Shown: positions 11,501 through 20,251 of the stretch, in pieces
How positions within the stretch are numbered: the first letter of the stretch is position 1
Layout: the number at the start of each line of letters is the position of its first letter
DNA from: Priapulus caudatus
Lineage: Eukaryota; Priapulida; Priapulimorpha; Priapulimorphida; Priapulidae
DNA: 31,392 nt
Direction of reading: 5' to 3'
Assembly: GCF_000485595.1 (NCBI RefSeq)
Contig: NW_014577456.1
Location: forward strand, 90,909-122,300
Notes under the pieces: model-generated
Seen by the model: only the letters and a program-made list of their open reading frames with translations
Databases searched by the model: none
Told to the model about the DNA's origin: nothing
Program-made: the position numbers and the translations under genes

Positions 11501-14110
11501 TAAGCCATGGCTTTTCCGCCGAGATGACAACTGATGAAAAAGACTGTCTTCAGTACATGTATACTTATATTTGAACTACATGCAATAAAGATTTAATAAT
11601 AATAAAAACAATTATAATAACTTATTGCCAAAGATCGTAGAGTGCCGGGGGCCTCCGGCACTCTACGATCTTTGCTTATTGCTAAAGCCCGGCGCACACG
11701 TGAGTATATAATTTGATTCAAGTAAAATGATGCATGCGTCAAAATACTCACGTGTGCGGCGGATTTTTATTGAGTATTTTGACGCATGCATCATAATTTA
11801 CTTTACTGTACTTGTAAAATTACTCACGTGTGCGCCGGGCTTAACACGCGTACGTGCGCGCACACACGTGTAATCACTGTAGCACGCACGCAATTGTGGT
11901 GCGTGTTCGAGCGTGCGCGTGCACGCGTGTGTGTGCCTGCAAGCGTTTGTGTGAGCGTGGGCGCGCGCACACGGATGCGTGTTGAGGGTGTGTGTGCGTA
12001 TATGCCCTACGTGCGTACGTAGTGTGCGTGCGTGCGTACGTAGTGTGCGTGCGTGTGTGCGCGCGTGTGTGCATGTGCGCGCGTGCGTGTGTATTTGTAA
12101 CATTCATGCCTATTGCGAAGTCCACGTAGAGTACAATATAACTGTGTACACACATATAGAGAGGTGGATGTATAGCGGCATATAATTATGTATAGTATTG
12201 TATGTATAGCGGCCACGGCGAACAAACTTTGAAACAAAGATGATGGGAGCTGCCATCTGGCGCCAGCAACGCCGCATGCTTACACACAGGAGCTTATAAC
12301 CGCTAGTTCACAGCTACACGCAACTGTGCGCGCACATGTACACGCGTGCGCGTGGGCTTGGGCCGACGGGAGCATGCGTGCGTGGCAGTGTGTATGCGCA
12401 CAGAGCGAGAGAGACCATTCTGATATCGCATGTCGCCGGTTGCCGTTTATAGAAACAGCTTCCCTCACCGTGCCATGTGCTGGCGGGGGGGGGGGCAGAT
12501 GGAGAAGGAGTGGTGTGGGGGAGAGGGGGAGAGGGGGGCACTTATAGACACACGCTGGCACGTCTCATTCCCTCAGAAGGCGGCTGCGCGGTGAACAGCC
12601 AATACAATTACCCACCAGAAAGTTTTAAAAAAAAGAGGAAACGTTGCCTCTTCGGCCGTTGCGCTGGAATGGTGTAAAATAACCCGCTTGCTCCCCCACG
12701 CGCGTCCGAAATCTCTCGTCTGCTCGTAAGTTTTCGTGGGTTCGGTAACTCGCACACCTGACCCCACCCTCCCCTTCCCCCCTTCGCGGAGAAATCGAGA
12801 GGTCCCGCTGTTTCACGCACGCGACGGGCCGCGGCTCGCTTTCGTTATTGGGAAAGCTGTACATAGGCAACTGTTCCTTACACGGTGCGTGGTACAAATT
12901 AAGTGCCGAGTTGAAAGAAAACTTCTCGTCATTTCTCCGTAAGTATATTAGAATGATCTATATCTTTCATCTTTATATGCGTGCGAGACAGGCATGCAGC
13001 TATATATTCCTTGCGGAATAACACCGCGGCATAGATTAGATGTGTAGATATGTAGATGTTTATATAAATTTGGTTTCGAAGGATCCTGGCATCGACAACT
13101 GCAGGAATTCACTGGTAAAGGATAACATATGATGATTAATGAAACGATCAAACTTCAAAGGAAGTTTACGTAAATCGGTTATCTGTCGCGATCAATGCGT
13201 TCATGTGTGTGTAATCCGGCGGATGTGGGTATTTGTGTGTGTGTATGTATGCAGGAACGTACCAGAATGTGTAGGTATATAAACAGAACGCGGCAAGAAT
13301 TACTCGCGCTCATAGAACATGGCCGAGTGTAAAACATGGCAGCCCGCTGCCACGCGCACGTGCATGTACGGCTCACGGTAGTGCCGAAGATATTATACAG
13401 CCTCGATCGTCTGCTGACGCGCGAATCTCTATAACGGAAACCCGCGCGCGACTTGAACGCAGCTTTTCTGTTACATCGGTTACCGTACATGCACAGCCCT
13501 ATACTTGCACGTCCCTCTGCAGCCCTGGTAATAGTGGTATGCTGCAAAAGCTCTAAATATTCATTCTCATGTGTAACTGTTGCAGTCAGTCGATATATAT
13601 ATATATATATATATCAGGGGTGTCATAATATAGATAATATACTTATATAGTGTCTATATTATGCCACTCCCTATATATGTATTTGGTGCGTACATTCCAT
13701 GATGTTCCCGGATTATGGCCGATGTACATGCACGCATGTAACTTGTCATTTGCCAACAGGCCCGTGAAAGATGGCGGCCAGCATCGGAAACAAGCTCAGC
13801 TCCAAGTACAAGTGTCGGCCGGAGCACAGCAACCTGCCGCTGCTCAAGTCGTACGACTACGACGCCTACCCGGATGACGAGGATCACGCGAAGGAGGAGG
13901 AGTCATTTCTGCGCAGGAAGGGAGTCATGACCCCGTCCCGTGTCAGCAAGCTACCTGTGAGTGTCTGTGTGGTGTCTGTCATTGATCATGTCTATATATA
14001 GTGTGGACTTCCTGTCTTCTGACACTTTCCTTCACTTAATCTCTGTCTGTATTATAGCGTACATGTCTAAATGAAATCAGATCAATATATAGCTATACAT
14101 GTATGTATCT

Positions 14111-14146
<36 letters not shown>

Positions 14147-17100
14147 GGGAGTACATAATAGGATATCCTACCTTATTCCTAATTTTCTTTTGGCTTAACC
14201 ATTCATTATATATCATCGTACCTAACAGTAGTCCGTCCAGATAACCCGCCAAGGACAAACACGGCAAACATATGACAAACACGGTCATTCGCGACCAACA
14301 GCACGCATGCATATCACTCACACAACACAACACACACCACACACACACCACACAACACACACACACACACACCCACACACACACACCCACACACACACAC
14401 ACACCCACACACCACTCTTCTCTCTCTTCTCTCTGTCTCTCACACACACACAAAACCCACCCCCACCCCCACCGAACACACACACACACCACAGAACCCC
14501 CCCACCACCAAAACACAAACACAGCCACCTTCAGCCACCCCACCACTCGATATAAGAACTTCGCGCGTCGTTAAGGTTAATGACAGCTCGGAGGCGCAGG
14601 CGCGGACAGACTCGGCATAGGTGCACGAGCCTAACTACCGCATGAGCTGGCTCCTGCAAAGCTACACCGTTCGCGGTCGAGGTTGCGATAGCAGGCGTGC
14701 AGGAGTTCCTCTCACCAGCGCCGCACTCTGCCACAATGATGGGCAAGCAGCACGAGGCTTTCAAGGCTGATGAGCGTTCGGCAGAGCAGCGCAGCCGCGA
14801 GGTCTACAAACTGCAGGTGAGTGCCGTGGCTGTACGAACTAGATGGCAAGCCCTGAGGCGGTTAAAGACTTGATGAGTCGTGCGCGGATTCTATTATATA
14901 TATATACAGGAAGGCCAGCGTGAAGGTGATACGATGAATGTTTGTTGAAGCGAGGTGCTAAATGCCGTTATATATGTCTTCGATCGTACAGTTGTCGGCG
15001 TTGTGCCAGGCGGTTTTAGCGATTTGCAAAGCAAGATCGCTTCACGTCAGTGGTTCGTAACGGATGGGAACAATGGTATAAGGGAAGGCGTTGAAGACAA
15101 TGCCGAACGATGAGGTAAACGCATGGCACGCTCTCAAGATCACGAGATTCACGAGAGGTCTCTACCAGCCGATCAACACGTCAAGTGGCGCTGTCCGGTA
15201 AGCTAGAGACCGCTCCTGTGGATCGTTACTATGATGAGTGAACGTGATAATATGGTGTTTTAGTGTGTAAGACGCCCCTGAAGGATGTAACCATGTTTTT
15301 ATGAGTAGTGACTAAATATAAGTGTCGGTAGAGTCTCTATATTCATTTCTTATTCTGTAGGGTTTTTGTGGATGGCATGCCAAAAAAAGGGTAAAGATAT
15401 CCAAATCGTGATATGTCTGTCGTGCATATTCAAGGGTATTGGTTCTATATGTGTCTGGCAACATAATCACTAATATCCTGTAGATCTTCAGGAGAGCGAT
15501 TATTTTAAAACCACTAACTTCTGATAACATTCACGTAAAGTCGGACAGCAATTTGCAGCATGTCCGTACAGATGAGTTATTTCTACAGGATGAAGGCAAC
15601 CTGATTAGGGGAAGGGGCAATCACAAACTCTTTCTGGAGCTTTAATTTGCAGACTGTTTAATGCTGTGTGCTCATGAGAGGAGCCACATGAGTGAAGGGG
15701 GGTCGGTAACAAACGTCTGGCCGATTTAATTGGCCCACTGATGGGGCATTTTTTTCGCTCCTGCCCGCATAATACTCCTGCCGAATCCACACGCCTCCAC
15801 TCCACCACACCCCACGCGTCTCCGACCACTCGCTCACTTGTACCGACGCTCCCGAGGTCAGTTCATGGAGGAATGGCAGGGCATCTAACAACGGGAAGAA
15901 ATCGAAGCGGGCGGGTGCCTGTTTCCGCGACACGCCCGTGTGAGCGGAGGGGGGGCGCAGGACGATCGCGTCGCTCGCTCGTCGACGCCTGCTCCGTGTG
16001 CTCCCGCTCCATGCTCACAAGAATTCTATTCGGCAGATATGTGGTACACACATTTGGTTGTGAACGCGAACGTCAAGATGCGCGATAATGTCGTTGCTAA
16101 TGCACTTGGCCGCGTCGTCACAGGCGATGACGTGCGCCGCCCTGCGAGCGCGAGTTGCTTACTGAAGCGAGGTGTGTCCGACCCCGTGGACGTCCGCGCT
16201 GAGGCAGCAGAATGCAGGTTTTCCTGTGTCCGGCGCGCCAACCGCGGCGCGACAGTAGCTGTATGACTTCTTGCGATCGCGGCGCAACATCGTCGAGGGG
16301 CATGTTGGAAGCTCGGTGTTCAGCCCCATGATGCTTCGGTCGGCGGCGTCTGGGCGCCATCTTTTGCCGTCGTTTCAGTTCGCGACGATGGAGGAGATGC
16401 TGGATGAGCCATCGAGGAGAGCTGCAGATGGGCGCATGCCCTTACGCAACGTGGCGTTTGCTACTACCTGTTTATTTTCATTGTTTGCTACTCATTGGTT
16501 TCATTGTCTCTACCTTGTTCCACCTCTTCTGCTAACATTGTTTTTCGCATTGTTCTATTACCATTGTTTCCATTTGACTTGCTTACCATTGTGTCATCAT
16601 CTGCTGATCCCATTGTTTCATTGTCTATTACGCATTGTTTCATTGTCTGCTACTATTGTTTTTCGCATTGTCTATTCAAAATTTTTTGCGCAATCCATCT
16701 GCTACCATTGTCTGTAGCTACGTTTGTTACGCATTGTATGTTACTAACTGTGTGCTTACCATTATATGATGCCAAGTTTCCATTGTCTGCTTACGAGACT
16801 GTCCCAGATCAATTCAGATGCAGGGTAGATTTTTTACATTTGTATATATATATCTATATTATATATATATAATATATACAGGTGTTTTCCAGACTTATAG
16901 GGCCGCCAGGCTATCGTCGGCGGTCCCGCGCATCGCTAATGCATCCCGCCAACTCTAAATATTATAGCCGGCCATGCTGGTTGTATACACAAGAAAGTTC
17001 AAAGACAATTAATACACGTTGTTTATGAAATACGCATTATGAATTATGAATTATGACATACGCAGAGGCTACGGGTACGGCAGCCGTATCTTAATGTCTC

Positions 17101-20100
17101 GAGGCTACGGGTACGGCAGTCCCACACACAAGTACAAACAGTCACCCTAACCCTAACCCTAACACTAACTCTAAACCGACTCGGCTATCTTGTAACGCGT
17201 GTTATAGTACCCAATTAATCTATGGTGTATAACCTTTTGCTTTCAATATTTTGCATCTGAACTGACAATCAATCCCAACCAACTGGTGTAGGCTAGCTGG
17301 CACAATAATGTTCATTTTCATACTTCAAATCCGAGTGTTTTCTAGCTCATCAAGAAATCTTAATCGTGAATTAATTTTCAACGGCATTATTACGGCATCA
17401 TACAGGTTTTCTGATTTATGAGAGGTGAACTCGATTTGGAACCAGCAAACCAGCAAGTTCACCCCTACATTTTGGTATTTTTATTCCATTATTATTTTGA
17501 ATTTTCCGATGGCTTTGCCCATGCAAAACAAACATTTTCACCCCACATGCAGTGCTTCAAATTTACACACAGTGTGCCAGATTGCATCTCAGAGCTTCTA
17601 CAATTCAAAAATTTTGACCCGGACCCCCCTACCACTGAGCAGCACCCCCATGCTATAATGAAAAAGCTTGGAGAACCCTGATATATATATCGGTGCTGTA
17701 TGTAACATGAACATTTTGTGAAGTGGGTTTCTAAGACGGGATTTTGCTTGTTTGTATTGTTCGCTGCGCGATATTCCCGACTGCGCAGAAAGCTCGACTC
17801 TAAACGTGTGCTGCAGGTCATTACCATGCCCCACAGCATGCAACACCAGCTACGGCTGCAAAACAGAAACAACGCCAAAAATACATTGGAGCTTTAGGGC
17901 TTCTCCCTACATTCTTTCATGCAGTCCGAAGACTGCCATTTGCCTCATCAACCACAGTACATCCTTTCTCCTAGTTTGACTTAAATGGCAAGTCAAAATG
18001 CCACCGTTCTCTTTGTTACTAGAGGTTCAATCCTCACCCTATTCAAAACGCAGCAGTCGACATGAGTTCCCCAATTCCTGGAGGCATGCACTACGAGTAT
18101 CCTGTCAGTACATCCAGCGTCAGGGTTACGGACATATATCTAAACACAACATAACATAGTCATTCGCTTTATAATAATGAACTAATTAGACTTATCATCT
18201 TTTCTCCATCTCTCCCCCTCTCACAGCTTTGTGGCTTCTGTACCTTATTTATCTTATATTATATCTATATATATATATATATATATATTTATTATTTATG
18301 TATCTTATGCCATCTCCCCCCCCCCCCTTACAGCTTCGTGGCTTCCACCACGAGTGGCTACGTATAACAAATTTACAACGTATAACGTAATAACGAATAA
18401 TGGACTAATTAGACTTCATGTTTACCGCTTCTATTATTCATTTATCATCTTTTCTCCGTCTCTCACAGCTTTGTGGCTTCGGGCACGAGTGGCTACGCGA
18501 AGACTGTCCCGGACATGGTCGCGCTGATGGCTCGCATCTTCTCCGCCGCGGACGACACGCTCACGCTCGACGTCACCGAGGAGGAGTTCGAGACGTGCTA
18601 CTACAAGGTGGCGTGCAACGCGCAGAGCTACAGCTCCACGCTGTACGCGTCGCTCATCCACGCGACGTTCGTCGGCCGCGTCCGCGATGCCCCGGACGAC
18701 GCCGCCGCGCTCGCCTTCGCTCTCCGCGACCTCGAGCCGCCCGACGACCAGGTCTTCGGCGGGCTCTTCCAGATCCAGTCGTGCCTCAACCACTCGTGCG
18801 CGAAGAACGCCGACGTCGTCGACTGCCAGTTCACGCCGAACGTCGCCGGCGTCGAAGTGAAGGCGCTGCGATGGATCGAGGTCGGCCACGAGGTGACGAC
18901 GGTCTACGTGGACACGGCGCTGCCGCGGCGCGTCCGCCGCGCCTGGCTGCTGCGCGCGTACAACTTCCTCTGCGAGTGCGAGCGCTGCCGCTTCGAGGGC
19001 GACGACGGGTCGCGATGCTGCCAGTGCGGCGCGCGAACGATCCCGCCCGCGCGCTCCTGGAAGGCGTGCGGCCAGTGCAGGCAGGCGTGGTACTGCACCC
19101 CGCGCTGCCAGAAGATGCACTGGAAGGCTGGACACAAGAACGTCTGCGTCAACACGCAGCAGCAGGAGGCGCCACCGCAGCAGGAGGCGCCGGCGTGGAC
19201 GGCGATGGCGAGCGACGTCCCCACGCTCAACGAGGATGGCGATCTGGCGCCCTCTGGTGGCGGCGGCGGAGAGGACCTCAGGGAGTCGATCGCGTCGAAC
19301 ATCATGGGTCCACCGCGCGCGCTCTATGAGATCCGCCCGCCAGAGAATGACGGCGTCGTCATCACCGAGATCAATGACGACGAGAAACAAGAGGCGTCTC
19401 CCGCCGCGCCTCCCCCAGGTGGCGACGACGGTCAAGAGGTCGCTCCCACTGCCGCGGTGGCGCCACCTGGCGACGTGGCTGTTGAAGAAATGCCATCTTC
19501 TGCGAAAGCAGACGACACACCCGAACAAGATTCCGTCCCAGCAGAAGCCAGTGTTGTTCCCGATGGGTCGCTGGCCACAGCTGTTACCACCCAACCGGCA
19601 GCACCCGCGGAGAAAGCAGAGGATGCTACCATACCAGAGGCAACAGCAGCACCTGAAGCTGCTGCGGGGAAACCAGAGGAGGCTGCGGTGCCAGAAACAG
19701 CTGCAGCAGCAGCAGCACCGGAGAAGAAAGCAGAGGGTACTGCACCAGAGGTAACAGCAGTGGCAGCAGCAGAAAAACCAGAGGCTACTGTACCAGAAAC
19801 AGTCGCAGCAACAGCAGCAGCAGCAGCAGCAGTAGAACAACCAGAGGCTACTGTACCAGAAACAGTCGCAGCAGCAGCAGCAGCAGTAGAACAACCAGAG
19901 GCTACTGTACCAGAAACAGTCGCAGCAGCAGCAGCAGCAGTAGAACAACCAGAGGCTACTGTACCAGAAACAGCAGCAGCAGCAGCAGTAGAACAACCAG
20001 AGGCTACTGTACCAGACACAGCAGCAGCAGCAGCAGCAGCACCAGCAGCTGTAGAAAAACCAGAGGCTACTGTACCAGAAACAGCAGCAGCAGCAGCAGC

Positions 20101-20251
20101 AGCACCAGCACCAGCAGCTGTAGAAGATCAAGAAGGGGCGACTGTTTCAGAAACAGCAGCAGCAGCAGCAGCAGCTGTGGAAAAACCAGAAGAGGCTCCC
20201 GCACCAGAATCGTCACCACCTCCGCCAACTCCCGACGAACCGGCAGCGTAA
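8347..20251 (+). CDS. TPR-SET-MYND protein, SMYD family, most like SMYD5 (gene span)
   Basis: Predicted protein lysine methyltransferase that uses S-adenosylmethionine. Joining the intact exons in the order 13771-13956, 9227-9467, 9666-9826, 10483-11027, 18469-20251 gives 971 residues with all junction phases agreeing. Domains in order are: about three TPR-like helical repeats (residues ~66-175), the SET N-lobe with GKGIY (~204-208), a first MYND finger (Cys240 to Cys307), the SET core with NHSC at 485-488 and VYVD at 523-526, post-SET cysteines 546, 548 and 551, a second MYND finger (Cys561-Cys604), and an Ala/Pro/Glu/Val repeat tail. The GLFQIQSCLNHSC block and the long gap between cysteine pairs in the first finger recall SMYD5, but SMYD5 has no TPR, second MYND or such tail. 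Substrate and cell location are unknown. The locus is disturbed by the tandem duplication, so the true exon order needs confirmation. Confidence 0.7.
8939..9062. repeat. (CA)n and (TC)n microsatellite in intron 1, copy A
   Basis: Long interrupted CA runs followed by a short CT run at ~9046-9062. Threonine/histidine-rich open frames here are composition artefacts. Confidence 0.85.
9227..9467 (+). CDS. SMYD-family gene exon 2, copy A (TPR region, intact)
   Basis: Begins after GTTAAG with VNDSSEAKRAHSLGK and ends in KLAG split by a GTGAGT donor (phase 1). It holds two TPR-like helix pairs (SYTFAVEFDSS, YYVDRAALCHKMGKHTEAF). The acceptor has a poor pyrimidine tract, so its exact position is less sure than the donor. 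The preceding intron ends in CA- and CT-rich sequence. Confidence 0.7.
9498..9532 (+). repeat. Partial copy of exon 2 inside intron 2
   Basis: This stretch repeats the exon 2 piece at 9397-9431 with a few changes: the exon reads TEAFKDLMSVP and the intronic copy TEAVKDLMSVP in an open frame. It ends in a (TA)n tract. Copy B keeps it at about 14842-14888, so it predates the segmental duplication. Confidence 0.8.
9666..9826 (+). CDS. SMYD-family gene exon 3, copy A (third TPR, intact)
   Basis: Clean TTGCAG acceptor and GTAAGT donor. It encodes GKILTSLGSYTMAEQWYKEAL, a typical TPR helix pair, then the linker that leads to the SET domain. Phase 1 in, phase 0 out, matching its neighbours. Confidence 0.8.
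9827..9965 (+). repeat. Two-copy tandem repeat at the start of intron 3
   Basis: The first ~66 bases of intron 3, starting at the donor (GTAAGTAGAGACC), are repeated once immediately downstream (…GTGTGTAAAGACC…) with moderate divergence. Shared features are the AGACC, CTGG.AGGATCG-like and ATGA.GAGTGAC segments. Confidence 0.6.
10214..10362 (+). repeat. Two-copy ~83-base direct repeat in intron 3
   Basis: GGAGCCACCTGAT begins both units (10214 and 10297), and both end in CTTTAATTTG followed by CACTG. The divergence between units indicates an old duplication. Copy B carries the same pair at about 15590-15745. Confidence 0.75.
10483..11027 (+). CDS. SMYD-family gene exon 4, copy A (SET N-lobe and first MYND, intact)
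   Basis: Starts after CCGCCGCAG with VKFMEDTGKGIY, the SET N-lobe, followed by the GEVLF strand. MYND zinc ligands are CSLC (240-243), CAHC (281-284), YCSEVC (290 and 294) and H303/C307. The 37-residue gap between the first two CxxC pairs is long for MYND, as in SMYD5. The exon ends in phase 2 at a GTGCGT donor. Frames reading beyond this donor run into a Cys/Tyr/His-rich minisatellite translation that is not protein coding. Confidence 0.85.
11028..11340 (+). repeat. ~22-base minisatellite at the start of intron 4, copy A
   Basis: About a dozen imperfect units built on CCATTGTTTCCATTGTCTGC follow the exon 4 donor within a few bases. The array is pyrimidine-rich on the transcribed strand and drifts into shorter variants near 11260-11330. 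Confidence 0.85.
11535..11608 (+). repeat. Dispersed retroposon-like tail in duplication copy B
   Basis: Same tail family, near the start of copy B. The counterpart in copy A (5668-5742) is indel-rich. In both tandem copies the homology to each other extends upstream beyond the tail. Confidence 0.7.
11629..11674. mobile_element. 46-base palindrome with 8-base flanking duplication, only in copy B
   Basis: Two perfect 20-base arms (11629-11648 and 11655-11674) flank a 6-base loop. The flanks repeat CTTATTGC exactly on both sides (11621-11628 and 11675-11682). At the matching place copy A reads straight through without the palindrome. An 8-base duplication is what hAT-type transposases leave, and the element begins CAAAG. 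This is therefore a plausible tiny hAT-mobilised foldback, but assignment rests on these two traits only. Confidence 0.65.
11683..11843. mobile_element. Nested foldback MITE-like element, copy B version
   Basis: The outer arms (11683-11706 and 11821-11843) are near-perfect reverse complements with one indel. They enclose a second, perfect pair of 24-base arms (11727-11750 and 11771-11794). No coding capacity is present. The doubly nested symmetry and lack of an open frame fit a miniature inverted-repeat element. No clear target duplication was identified, so the superfamily is open. The element predates the tandem duplication because both copies carry it. Confidence 0.7.
11840..12095. repeat. 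GT/GC-rich alternating purine-pyrimidine tract, copy B
   Basis: Long runs of alternating purine-pyrimidine bases (GTGCGTGCG, GCGCGTGTGTG), densest at about 12010-12093. Such runs can adopt left-handed Z-DNA under supercoiling. The tract is ~1.2 kb upstream of the promoter candidate of the SMYD gene. No function can be read from the sequence. Confidence 0.6.
13276..13283 (+). promoter_or_regulatory. TATA box candidate, copy B
   Basis: TATATAAA upstream of a probable leader exon. The translated exon 1 is preceded by an acceptor-like CCAACAG at 13753-13759, so an untranslated first exon and intron would lie between. The box is conserved in both tandem copies, but this is no proof of use because the copies are otherwise near identical. 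Confidence 0.4.
13771..13956 (+). CDS. SMYD-family gene exon 1, copy B (intact, N-terminus)
   Basis: Encodes residues 1-62 from ATGGCGGCC to a strong GTGAGT donor, in phase 0. The peptide starts MAASIGNK, is charged and acidic in the middle (PDDEDHAKEEE), and has no signal peptide or known domain. The start is preferred because an acceptor-like CCAACAG lies 11 bases upstream and the reading frame is open and well conserved with the broken copy A. It joins in frame to exon 2. In the window as given it lies downstream of the intact exons 2-4, so a literal transcript could only join it to the broken exons of copy B. Confidence 0.7.
14318..14480. repeat. (CA)n compound microsatellite in intron 1, copy B
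   Basis: CA and CCA runs with a CT-rich centre at ~14414-14440, at the same place as in copy A but with different repeat lengths. Confidence 0.85.
14576..14816 (+). pseudogene. SMYD-family gene exon 2, copy B (frame broken)
   Basis: Aligns end to end with exon 2 of copy A and keeps the GTGAGT donor, but insertions such as those near 14600, 14670 and 14690 destroy the frame. No continuous TPR reading remains. Confidence 0.8.
15031..15197 (+). pseudogene. SMYD-family gene exon 3, copy B (frame broken, acceptor changed)
   Basis: Recognisable by the central EALKTMPNDE coding sequence near 15087-15115. The acceptor CAG of copy A reads CAAA here, and several one-base changes shift the frame. Confidence 0.75.
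15857..16450 (+). pseudogene. SMYD-family gene exon 4, copy B (frame broken)
   Basis: Counterpart of the SET/MYND exon of copy A with dozens of one-base indels. Short in-frame islands remain (for example FATMEEMLDEPS near 16380-16415), but the zinc-ligand segment is scrambled. It could not encode a working MYND finger as written. Confidence 0.8.
16452..16800 (+). repeat. ~22-base minisatellite at the start of intron 4, copy B
   Basis: Counterpart of the array in copy A with many one-base indels. Its position relative to the exon 4 donor is the same. Confidence 0.75.
16870..18165. other. Intron 4, single-copy part
   Basis: No exon was recognised here. It holds a 19-base direct repeat (17065-17083 and 17101-17119), three telomere-type units just after it, and open frames of up to 128 codons on both strands that look like nothing known and lack splice support. 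Confidence 0.5.
17145..17162. repeat. Interstitial telomere-type repeat (CCCTAA)3
   Basis: Three exact CCCTAA units, followed by degenerate ACACTAACTCTAAACC. CCCTAA is the animal telomere unit. The run is too short to mark a chromosome end and may be a repair scar or chance. Confidence 0.7.
18168..18497 (+). repeat. Three copies of the exon 5 acceptor region
   Basis: The block ACTAATTAGACTT…CTCTCACAGCTTTGTGGCTTC occurs before the real junction at 18469, with earlier versions whose AG falls at 18225-18226 and 18332-18333. The second copy extends into the exon (CACGAGTGGCTACG). Use of the middle acceptor meets a stop within about 12 codons, and use of the first shifts the frame and ends at 18527. 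Only the third keeps the long frame. Confidence 0.75.
18469..20251 (+). CDS. SMYD-family gene exon 5 (SET core, post-SET, second MYND, repeat tail)
   Basis: Single-copy last exon, GC-rich and intact, completing the arginine codon split after exon 4. Key residues are NHSC (485-488), the GHE/VYVD strand, the CECERC post-SET zinc site, then CCQC, CGQC, YC, C591, H600 and C604 forming a complete MYND finger. The SET cofactor motif here is NHSCAKN, where SMYD proteins usually have NHSCxPN. From residue ~605 the protein is low complexity and acidic, then Ala-rich repeats, and stops at TAA. A 565-codon cysteine-rich frame on the opposite strand is a shadow of the GCA repeats. Confidence 0.85.
19760..20200 (+). 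repeat. Coding tandem repeat: GCA runs plus VEQPEATVPET units
   Basis: About eight imperfect units of 48-69 bases alternate a (GCA)n alanine run with a conserved VEQPEATVPET-type segment. Alanine-run length differs between units, and the flanking segments vary (EKPEATVPET, EDQEGATVSET). Such GCA tracts are prone to length change, so the tail length is probably polymorphic. Confidence 0.9.

Larger units (their letters stand above)
11399..16855 (+). repeat. Tandem segmental duplication, copy B
   Basis: This is the second copy of the block before it, starting in the (TA)n tract at ~11396-11420 and ending in another at ~16842-16880. Its first half (to ~14.5 kb) is clean and includes an intact exon 1. 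Its second half carries dense one-base insertions and losses that break exons 2, 3 and 4. It also holds a 46-base palindrome with an 8-base flanking duplication that copy A lacks. The final SMYD exon downstream is not duplicated. Confidence 0.9.

Noticed and set aside
17418-17878. Open frames of 77-128 codons on both strands in SMYD intron 4
   Set aside because: No recognisable domain, no codon or composition change from the surrounding intron, no supported splice sites.
18434-20131. 565-codon minus-strand frame, cysteine- and tryptophan-rich
   Set aside because: It is the reverse reading of the GCA-repeat and GC-rich SMYD last exon. The plus strand has clear SET and MYND motifs, the minus strand none.
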